DNA of 64,000 nucleotides, taken from the NCBI RefSeq assembly GCF_020404765.1, contig NZ_JAIVEM010000005.1, positions 124,001 through 188,000 of the forward strand, written 5' to 3'. How positions within the stretch are numbered: position 1 is the stretch's first letter; each line of letters begins with the position of its first letter. Positions 35,394 to 42,368 of this stretch are shown here, piece after piece. The translations under genes and the position numbers were made by a program. Below the pieces are notes generated by a model. That model saw nothing but the letters and a program-made list of their open reading frames with translations. It searched no databases and was not told the origin of the DNA. The DNA is from Paenibacillus sp. BJ-4. Its GTDB lineage: Bacteria; Bacillota; Bacilli; Paenibacillales; Paenibacillaceae.

Positions 35394-36557
35394 TTGAATG
35401 ACAAATTGAAAATTGGAATTACCTGTTATCCATCGCTGGGAGGCTCCGGCGTAGTGGCGACAGAGCTGGGCAAATTGCTGGCCGAGAAGGGGCATGAGGT
35501 TCATTTTATTGCCAATAGCATTCCGTTCAGATTAGGCGGGGCATTCCAAAAAAATATATTTTATCATGAGGTCGAGGTTAACGACTATTACGTCTTCAGA
35601 TATCCGCCTTATGATTTGTCGCTGGCCACAAAAATGGCTCAGGTCGCACAAATGAAGAACTTGGATGTACTTCATGTTCATTATGCGGTACCCCATGCGG
35701 TCTGCGCTTATTTAGCCAAGGAAATGGTGGGCGATCACCTCAAGGTGGTAACCACGCTGCATGGTACGGACATTACGGTGCTGGCACAGGATGAATCGTT
35801 GAAAGACCTGATTCGCCTAGCTATTAACAAAAGCGATGCTGTGACAGCAGTTTCCAAGGATTTGATTCGTGAGACGATAGATGCGCTGGAGATTACTCGG
35901 CCCATTGACTTGACCTACAACTTTGTAGATAAGCGGGTGTACTATCCAAGGGATGCGGCTGCGCTGCGGAGAGATTTTGCCCAGCCGGATGAAAAGATTA
36001 TGATGCATATTTCCAATTTCCGTCCTGTCAAACGGGTGGGAGACGTATTGGATATATTCGAACGAGTACAGAAAAAAGTACCTTCGAAGCTGTTGCTGGT
36101 TGGGGAAGGGCCAGATCTTCCAAAAATCCGTTGTAAAATCGAAAATTTAGGCTTACAGGATAAGGTATTCTTTTTGGGTAAGCAGGATGAGATTGCACAA
36201 GTCATTTCCATGGCGGATGTCCTGCTGCTTCCCTCGGAAAAAGAAAGCTTTGGTCTGGTTGCGCTGGAAGCAATGGCTTGTGGAGTGCCGACCGTTGGCT
36301 CTCAGGCTGGCGGTATACCTGAACTTGTTGTACATGGAAGTACGGGCTATCTTGCTGAAATTGGCAACACAGAGGCAATGGCTGAATATGCAGTCCAGCT
36401 GTTATCCGATGAAGCGATGGCAGAGCGTTTCCGTGAGGCCTGTCTGACACGTGCTCGTACAGTTTTCTGTGATGAGCTGATTAGCCGTCAATATGAAGAA
36501 ATATATTACCGTGTGTTGGGACGCGAGGTGCCGGAGCTTAAACCGATCTGCGTTTAA
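35394..36557 (+). CDS. bshA: N-acetyl-alpha-D-glucosaminyl L-malate synthase BshA
   Basis: GT4 glycosyltransferase making GlcNAc-malate, first step of bacillithiol synthesis. It has the N-terminal GITCYPSLGGSGVVATELGKLLAEKGHEVHFI, LHGTDITVL, ISNFRPVKRV and the nucleotide-sugar region SEKESFGLVALEAMACGVPT. The best start is TTG 35394, giving MNDKLKIGIT, because GGAAGGGGG lies upstream; an ATG at 35370 lacks a site and overlaps it. About 127 bp separate it from bshB1. Confidence 0.92.
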   Translation: MNDKLKIGITCYPSLGGSGVVATELGKLLAEKGHEVHFIANSIPFRLGGAFQKNIFYHEVEVNDYYVFRYPPYDLSLATKMAQVAQMKNLDVLHVHYAVPHAVCAYLAKEMVGDHLKVVTTLHGTDITVLAQDESLKDLIRLAINKSDAVTAVSKDLIRETIDALEITRPIDLTYNFVDKRVYYPRDAAALRRDFAQPDEKIMMHISNFRPVKRVGDVLDIFERVQKKVPSKLLLVGEGPDLPKIRCKIENLGLQDKVFFLGKQDEIAQVISMADVLLLPSEKESFGLVALEAMACGVPTVGSQAGGIPELVVHGSTGYLAEIGNTEAMAEYAVQLLSDEAMAERFREACLTRARTVFCDELISRQYEEIYYRVLGREVPELKPICV

Positions 36558-36561
36558 GGAG

Positions 36562-36584
36562 GCGGACTCGCGTCCGTTTTTTTG
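36562..36584 (+). terminator. Intrinsic terminator after bshA
   Basis: CGGAC (36563-36567), loop TCGC, GTCCG (36572-36576), followed by seven T. The stem is short, so termination may be partial. Confidence 0.6.
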
Positions 36585-36613
36585 TATTGAATACTTGCAA
36601 AGGGGGAAACCCT

Positions 36614-37948
36614 GTGAACACAAATACGTGGCAATATGCTGATCAAGAAATGGCTCTTCATGGCAGAGAGGTCATACATACACTAACGGCAGCAGGTCAC
36701 GAGGCCTACTGGGTCGGTGGCTGTGTGCGCGATGAGCTATTAGGCCGTGCTATTCATGACATGGACCTGACCACTTCGGCTGAGCCTGAACAGGTCATAG
36801 CACTGTTCCCTCATGTCATTCCGACAGGAATTCAGCATGGGACGGTTACGGTCATGCAGGGTGGTCATGCATTCGAGGTGACCACATTTCGTACGGAAAG
36901 CGGTTATGCTGATCACCGCCGACCCACCGAAGTCGCTTTTGTGAAGGACATCCGCGAGGATCTGATGCGGCGGGATTTTACCATGAACGCAATAGCGATG
37001 GATGAATATGGAGCGAGAGTGGACCCGTTTGAAGGGGAAACCGATTTGCGATCTGCTCTCGTCCGTTGTGTGGGCCGAGCCGAGGAACGGTTTGAGGAGG
37101 ACGGACTGCGGATGCTGCGTTGCATCCGTTTTGCCTCTGTTTTCCGTTTCCGTGTCGCTTTCAACACCTGGAAAGGGATGATTCGACGCAGAGAAGGACT
37201 TCGATTTATAGCAATGGAACGCGTACGAGTCGAACTGGAAAAGATGCTGTCCGGGCCGGACCCATTGCGTGGGCTGGAAATGCTGAGCCGCAGCGGATTG
37301 CTGGCCTGTACAAAGGTGCCTGTTCCCTGGGAGCAATGTGAAGGAGACGCGCTCAGCGGACTGGTGCAACTGCCAGACGAACTTCGTTGGGGCTTGCTCC
37401 TGTTGTCTTGCAGACTGACCTCGGAGGCAGCCGACGAGCTGCTGAGAGCTTGGACCTTCTCCAACGCTGTACGTCTGCGGCTGGTTCATCTGCTGGAATG
37501 GGAGGCCGAGCTAATCAGCTGTGCTGTTGTGATAGCGGGTGATTCCGCTTCGCACAAAGATGATGAATTCCACGATGAGGCTTTGCGTCGTAGCTGGATT
37601 CGACTATTAATCAAGCTGGGCCGGGATACCGCTTCAGACTGGCTTGAGCTTCATAAGACACTGCCTCCCTCATTCCGTGGATTATCGTCATGGGCAGACA
37701 AGCATGTGGTCAGGATGGCAGAACTGGCAAATGAGTGGACGAAGCAAGCCGTAGTGATTCGTATTAAGGATTTAAACATTACAGGAAATGTACTGGTTCA
37801 AGCGATGAATCGACCGGGTGGGCCTTGGCTGGGGCAGACGATGGAACAGCTTCTACTGGCTGCCGCCTGCGGAGATATCCCGAATGAAACAGAAGCATTG
37901 CTTCAGGAAGCGAAACGGGTGACGAAACGGGTGATAAGTAGTGAATAA
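36614..37948 (+). CDS. cca: CCA tRNA nucleotidyltransferase
   Basis: Adds or repairs the 3' CCA of tRNAs without a template. The 444-aa class II enzyme has the nucleotidyltransferase motif YWVGGCVRDELLGRAIHDMDLTT (GG and DxD), then FEVTTFRTE, RRDFTMNAIA and the EEDGLRMLRCIRFA motif. The C-terminal half is helical. GTG 36614 follows AGGGGGAAA. It overlaps birA by eight bases. Confidence 0.93.
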   Translation: MNTNTWQYADQEMALHGREVIHTLTAAGHEAYWVGGCVRDELLGRAIHDMDLTTSAEPEQVIALFPHVIPTGIQHGTVTVMQGGHAFEVTTFRTESGYADHRRPTEVAFVKDIREDLMRRDFTMNAIAMDEYGARVDPFEGETDLRSALVRCVGRAEERFEEDGLRMLRCIRFASVFRFRVAFNTWKGMIRRREGLRFIAMERVRVELEKMLSGPDPLRGLEMLSRSGLLACTKVPVPWEQCEGDALSGLVQLPDELRWGLLLLSCRLTSEAADELLRAWTFSNAVRLRLVHLLEWEAELISCAVVIAGDSASHKDDEFHDEALRRSWIRLLIKLGRDTASDWLELHKTLPPSFRGLSSWADKHVVRMAELANEWTKQAVVIRIKDLNITGNVLVQAMNRPGGPWLGQTMEQLLLAAACGDIPNETEALLQEAKRVTKRVISSE

Positions 37949-38915
37949 TCATGAGAGATTGTTAGGCATACTGGAGGAGGGGGCTTCTGATTATGTCTCG
38001 GGGGAGGAAATCAGCCGCTACCTCTCGGTCAGCCGCACGGCGGTATGGAAGCAGATTAACAAGCTGCGTGAGCTGGGCTACAATATTGAAGCCTCCTCGC
38101 GTCGGGGCTACCGAATCGTGTCCCGACCAGATCGACTGGAAGTTTCCAAACTGGCACGATCATTGAATACACAATCGTTTGGCAAGCGTATCGTTATACT
38201 GGATTCGACGGTCTCCACTCAGCAGGATGCCATGCGTTTGGCAGAAGAGGGGGCGCCGGAGGGGACGGTAGTGCTGGCGGAGGAACAGACAGCAGGCCGG
38301 GGACGTTTGGGCCGGAGGTGGTTTTCACCTCGCGGCAAAGGCGTCTGGATGAGCATTGTGCTGCGTCCCACCCAGCCCATGGCCTTTACTCCCCAACTGA
38401 CACTGCTTACAGGTGTGGCGTTGTGCAGGGCCATTCGTCGGCTGACGGGTGTGGAGGCTGGCATTAAGTGGCCGAATGATCTGCTTATTCATGGTCGCAA
38501 AGTGTCTGGTATTCTGCTGGAATCTGCAGCAGAGGATCAACGGGTCCGCTATTGTATTGCGGGCATCGGCATTGATGTGAATTTGAATAGGGATGATTAC
38601 CCGGAAGAGCTATCTCAGGTGGGAACATCCTTGAAAATAGAGGCAGGACATGAAATTGACCGTACTGAATTGATTGCCGCAGTGCTGGGGGAGATGGAGC
38701 AGCTATGCATGTTGTATGCAGAGCAGGGGTTCCAGCCTATAGCCATGCTGTGGGAGGCGTTATCGGTAACGATAAACCGCACTGTACGGGCACACACCGG
38801 ACAAGGGGTAGCAGTAGAAGGGACAGCCGTTGGTTTGGACCCTTCTGGGGCATTAGTGGTAGAAACGGATCAGGGAGAGCGAATTCAGGTTATTTCAGGT
38901 GATATACAACTGTAA
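37941..38915 (+). CDS. birA: Biotin operon repressor / biotin-protein ligase BirA
   Basis: Activates biotin to biotinyl-AMP, attaches it to carrier proteins and, with bound biotinyl-AMP, represses biotin genes. The 324-aa protein has an N-terminal winged helix (VSGEEISRYLSVSRTAVWKQINKLRELG), the ligase motif GRGRLGRRWFSPRGKG, the catalytic lysine in GIKWPNDLL and a C-terminal SH3-like domain. The N-terminal HTH marks it as the regulatory class. GTG 37941 overlaps the cca end. Confidence 0.94.
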   Translation: MNNHERLLGILEEGASDYVSGEEISRYLSVSRTAVWKQINKLRELGYNIEASSRRGYRIVSRPDRLEVSKLARSLNTQSFGKRIVILDSTVSTQQDAMRLAEEGAPEGTVVLAEEQTAGRGRLGRRWFSPRGKGVWMSIVLRPTQPMAFTPQLTLLTGVALCRAIRRLTGVEAGIKWPNDLLIHGRKVSGILLESAAEDQRVRYCIAGIGIDVNLNRDDYPEELSQVGTSLKIEAGHEIDRTELIAAVLGEMEQLCMLYAEQGFQPIAMLWEALSVTINRTVRAHTGQGVAVEGTAVGLDPSGALVVETDQGERIQVISGDIQL

Positions 38916-38996
38916 GAGCGAGCATAGCTGTGAATAGCGCCGCAATCGCTATGTTCCCTGTGCAAAACTTCACGTGAAAAAGCCGATGTTTTTTGT

Positions 38997-39190
38997 TATA
39001 CTGTGCAGGAGGCGGCATCGGACGGTCCGAGCTGCACTCCAAGGGCACATGCTCTACTTTAGCAAGTTTGTAAAACCATCATAACTTCATTTGAAGGTTA
39101 CGTTGGATTCTGCTCTGAGCCGAACAGGACCGAGACAGAAGGGACGATCTCAAAATGAGTGTCTTTTTTGGCTGTTCGGACCTTTTAATG
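38997..39190 (+). other. Structured leader region upstream of panB (candidate regulatory RNA)
   Basis: The 345-bp gap 38916-39260 has no gene but several stems. GTGCAG (39003-39008) / CTGCAC (39031-39036) encloses an inner TCGGA / TCCGA stem. CCGAACAG (39120-39127) pairs with CTGTTCGG (39172-39179). GGTCCGA (39024-39030) can instead pair with TCGGACC (39176-39182), so two folds exclude each other. A T tract stands at 39163-39169. An extended -10 TGTTATACT ends at 39002, though its start point would fall inside the first stem. Placement before panBCD suggests pantothenate control; unproven. Confidence 0.45.
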
Positions 39191-39260
39191 ACGCACATAT
39201 GCAGGCGTTCATAAAAGGTTATTTTTTGTGCCAAAAAAAGATGGAAGGGAGCCATGCCAA

Positions 39261-40172
39261 GTGGCGGGAAAACAAGCACTGAATATTGTGAAAATGAAAA
39301 AAATGAAGCAGGAGGGCATTCCGCTCAGTATGCTGACCGCGTATGATTATCCATCGGCTAAAATAGCCGAAGAGGCGGGAATTGACATGATTCTCGTCGG
39401 TGATTCGCTGGGTAACGTAGTTCTCGGTTACGATTCGACCATTCCCGTAACTTTGGACGATATCGTATACCATTCCCGGGCGGTAGCAAGAGGTGCGGAG
39501 CATACATTTATCGTAGCGGACATGCCTTTTATGACATACCACAGCAGCGTATCGGAAAGCCTTCAGGGCATTCGCCGTCTGATGCAGGAAGGACATGTGC
39601 ATGCAGTCAAATTGGAAGGCGGAGCGGAGATTGCCGACGTCGTAAAAGCGACTGTTCAGGCAGGTGTACCTGTACTGGGACATATCGGTCTTACACCACA
39701 GTCGGTTAATCAGATTGGCGGCTATCGCATTCAGGGTAAGGATGAAACGGACGCACGTCGCTTGATGGCTGACGCTAAGGCACTGGAGCAAGCGGGTGCA
39801 TTTGGCATTGTACTGGAATTGGTGACTGAGGAAGTCGCAACGGCGATTTCCAAAGAACTGTCCATTCCGACCATTGGAATTGGCGCTGGACGCGGATGCG
39901 ACGGTCAGGTGCTGGTCTATCACGACCTGATTCAATATGCATCGCCTTATTACAGCAAGCGCTTTGTTAAAACCTATGCCGATGTAGGCGGCTTGATCCG
40001 CAGCAGCATTGAGCAATATGTGAGCGATGTGAAGGGACGCGCCTTTCCAGCTGAAGAGCATGTGTTCAGTGCGGACGATCGTGTCGTGGAAGCTCTGTAT
40101 GGTAAGGCCAAAGGCCAGGCCAAGGAGCAAGTTAGGCAACAAGCTAAGGAAAAGGTGGAATCCCAGTCATGA
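39261..40172 (+). CDS. panB: 3-methyl-2-oxobutanoate hydroxymethyltransferase
   Basis: First committed step of pantothenate synthesis: makes ketopantoate from ketoisovalerate and methylene-THF. It is a 303-aa TIM barrel with SMLTAYDYPSAKIAEEAGIDMILVGDSLGNVVLG, VKLEGG, GHIGLTPQS and IGIGAG. GTG 39261 follows AAGGGAG and gives MAGKQALNIVKMKKM; an upstream frame start (39228) lacks a site. The C-terminus has an unusual Lys/Gln-rich tail. It overlaps panC by four bases. Confidence 0.93.
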   Translation: MAGKQALNIVKMKKMKQEGIPLSMLTAYDYPSAKIAEEAGIDMILVGDSLGNVVLGYDSTIPVTLDDIVYHSRAVARGAEHTFIVADMPFMTYHSSVSESLQGIRRLMQEGHVHAVKLEGGAEIADVVKATVQAGVPVLGHIGLTPQSVNQIGGYRIQGKDETDARRLMADAKALEQAGAFGIVLELVTEEVATAISKELSIPTIGIGAGRGCDGQVLVYHDLIQYASPYYSKRFVKTYADVGGLIRSSIEQYVSDVKGRAFPAEEHVFSADDRVVEALYGKAKGQAKEQVRQQAKEKVESQS

Positions 40173-41107
40173 TCATCGTAAGAGAAGTGGCTCAGCTGCG
40201 GCAGGCTATTGCTGAACGTCGGCAGCTTGGCACAAACAGAGCAAAAGCGGAATACGGTTCTGCTGCCATACAGCAACATACAGTCGGCTTTGCGCCGACG
40301 ATGGGGTACTTGCATGAAGGCCATGCAAGCTTGATGCAAAAGGCACGTGAAATGTCAGATACAGTGGTGCTCAGCATTTTCGTCAACCCGATTCAATTTG
40401 GACCTAATGAAGATCTGGACAGCTACCCTCGTGATGAAGCACGTGATCTGGAGGTAGCGCGGCGCGAGGGTGTGGATATTGTATTTTTGCCAACAGTAGC
40501 GGAAATGTACCCACAGCCAACCCGAACCAAAATTCACGTATCCGCTTTGACGGAGCGCTTATGTGGCGCTTCACGTCCGGGACATTTTGATGGTGTGACG
40601 ACGGTGGTAGCCAAGCTGTTTAACATGGTCAATCCTGATTTGGCCTTCTTTGGTATGAAGGACGCGCAGCAGGTTGCTGTGCTCCAGCAGATGGTGACCG
40701 ATCTTAATATGAATGTGACCATTGTACCTTGCCCTATCGTCCGAGAGGCTGACGGTTTGGCCCTGAGCTCGCGTAATGTGTATTTGAGTGCTGAGCAGCG
40801 GGAGCAGGCGTTGGTACTATCCCAATCACTGCGCAAGGTGCGTGAAGTGAGCGAAGATGCTGTACAAAGCTCGTTTACAATCGGTCAGATACATCAAATG
40901 GTGGAGTCCACCATTACTTCCTCACCATTGGCAGACATTGATTATATTGAAATATTAACTTTTCCCGGCTTAGAGCCAATTCTTGCCGAGCAGCGGCTAA
41001 GTGATGTTAAAGAGGACATCATTGTAGCGCTGGCTGTGAAATTTGGGAACACCCGACTGATTGACAATATTAGATTACAGAAAGCGGAGGTGCTTTCCCA
41101 TGTTTAG
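40169..41107 (+). CDS. panC: Pantothenate synthetase
   Basis: ATP-dependent joining of pantoate and beta-alanine. The 312-aa protein has the HIGH-like [50 protein letters not shown] and the KMSKS-like [10 protein letters not shown]. It is slightly longer than usual owing to an N-terminal insertion after ERRQLG. It overlaps panD by eight bases. Confidence 0.94.
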   Translation: MIIVREVAQLRQAIAERRQLGTNRAKAEYGSAAIQQHTVGFAPTMGYLHEGHASLMQKAREMSDTVVLSIFVNPIQFGPNEDLDSYPRDEARDLEVARREGVDIVFLPTVAEMYPQPTRTKIHVSALTERLCGASRPGHFDGVTTVVAKLFNMVNPDLAFFGMKDAQQVAVLQQMVTDLNMNVTIVPCPIVREADGLALSSRNVYLSAEQREQALVLSQSLRKVREVSEDAVQSSFTIGQIHQMVESTITSSPLADIDYIEILTFPGLEPILAEQRLSDVKEDIIVALAVKFGNTRLIDNIRLQKAEVLSHV

Positions 41108-41483
41108 AACGATGATGAAATCGAAAATTCACCGGGCGACGGTGACTGAAGCCAATCTTAACTATGTGGGGAGTATTACGATTGATGAGGATTTGATGGA
41201 GACATCCGATCTGCTGGAAAATGAAAAGGTTCAAATTGTGAACAATAACAACGGGGCCCGGTTGGAAACCTATGTTATCCCTGGACCGCGTGGCAGCGGC
41301 GTGATTTGCCTCAATGGTGCAGCAGCGCGTCTGGTGCAGCCTGGTGATACGGTCATTATTATTTCCTACGCTTCTATGTCAAATGAAGAGGCAAAAACAT
41401 ACAAACCGACTGTGGTATTCGTTGATGAACATAATAAACCAGCCCAGACGGCGAATAAGGAAGTCCACGCTACGATCATGTAA
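41100..41483 (+). CDS. panD: Aspartate 1-decarboxylase
   Basis: Pyruvoyl enzyme making beta-alanine for pantothenate. The 127-aa proenzyme has the self-cleavage site Gly24-Ser25 in NYVGSITID; Ser25 becomes the pyruvoyl group. Lys9 and His11 in KSKIHRA and the NGAAARL region are also conserved. ATG 41100 lies behind GCGGAGGTG. Together panB, panC and panD give the complete branch from ketoisovalerate and aspartate. Confidence 0.95.
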   Translation: MFRTMMKSKIHRATVTEANLNYVGSITIDEDLMETSDLLENEKVQIVNNNNGARLETYVIPGPRGSGVICLNGAAARLVQPGDTVIIISYASMSNEEAKTYKPTVVFVDEHNKPAQTANKEVHATIM

Positions 41484-41559
41484 TGAATGGGAGTGCGGAT
41501 GAAACACGTCCTTTAGGCGAAGAATGTGAGTGTATTACTCCATCTTTCGTAAGGGCGGG

Positions 41560-42213
41560 ATGCACATGTTCCAGCATGTATTCGCAGAAATGAACAGCAT
41601 GTTAGATGATATCGTGAAGCATTACCCATCAGCCCAAGGCTCTCGCAAGCAGGAGCTGCTGCAGCATTGGAGTTTGCTGCGGAAAATGAGTGACAGAATT
41701 ATGGATGAATGGCTGGCCTTTGAGGAAAAAATGGTTTGCCTGCGAGCGGCCGGTTTTTCTGCAGAGTCCGACATTTCTGACGCAGAGCTTTCTGAAAAGG
41801 AACTGCCTGAAAAGGAGCTGCTGGCTTATAATCGGGGACAAGGGTATTACCAACTGCTTATGTACCCTGAGGCAATTCAGCAGTTCGAGCAGGTATTACA
41901 GCATTTTCCGAACAGCTGGCAAAGTCGTATGTATTTAGGGATGGCATATTTTCAACTGGGGGATACAGCAGAGGCTGTACGCCATTTTCAGAAGGTGCTG
42001 CACCTGACAGAGCAGCCAGGACTCAAGGCGGTCATCTATAATGCGCTGGGCTGTCTGATGGCCAAACAGGCTGATGTAGAGGCAGCGCAAAAATGTTTTG
42101 CTCGCGCGCACCAGCTCGACCCTGCGATGCCCGAGCCGCTGCACAACATGGAAGCCTGTTTGTCCGGTACCGAAATGCTTCGCTACGATAGCTCGATGAT
42201 GCCCTGGATGTAG
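41560..42213 (+). CDS. Tetratricopeptide-repeat protein
   Basis: A 217-aa soluble protein with TPR units in its second half: YNRGQGYYQLLMYPEAIQQFEQVLQHFPNSWQSRMYLGMAYFQLGDTAEAVRHFQKVL and QADVEAAQKCFARAHQLDP. The first half is helical with an acidic linker (SDISDAELSEKELPEKEL). ATG 41560 follows AAGGGCGGG; ATG 41566 is also possible. Function unknown. A strong terminator follows. Confidence 0.82.
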   Translation: MHMFQHVFAEMNSMLDDIVKHYPSAQGSRKQELLQHWSLLRKMSDRIMDEWLAFEEKMVCLRAAGFSAESDISDAELSEKELPEKELLAYNRGQGYYQLLMYPEAIQQFEQVLQHFPNSWQSRMYLGMAYFQLGDTAEAVRHFQKVLHLTEQPGLKAVIYNALGCLMAKQADVEAAQKCFARAHQLDPAMPEPLHNMEACLSGTEMLRYDSSMMPWM

Positions 42214-42231
42214 TTGTCAGACACCAGCTGA

Positions 42232-42277
42232 GACGATGCATGCCCACCTCTTAGGCGGCGCGTGCATCGTCTTTTTT
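42232..42277 (+). terminator. Intrinsic terminator after the TPR gene
   Basis: GACGATGCATGC (42232-42243) / GCGTGCATCGTC (42260-42271) with one G-U pair and a 16-base loop, followed by six T. Confidence 0.85.
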
Positions 42278-42368
42278 GGCTGTCTTAATTTCCAAAAAGG
42301 CGATATTCTGCTATGCTGTTATACGGAGTTATTATTTTTGTATGTGTCAAAAGAAAGGATTAAGCCCG

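Noticed and set aside
36740..37489. 249-codon open frame opposite cca
   Set aside because: Antisense shadow of a well-supported gene with no protein-like motifs.
39219..40142. 307-codon open frame opposite panB
   Set aside because: panB is certain from motifs; the antisense frame is a by-product of codon bias and has no recognisable features or start site.
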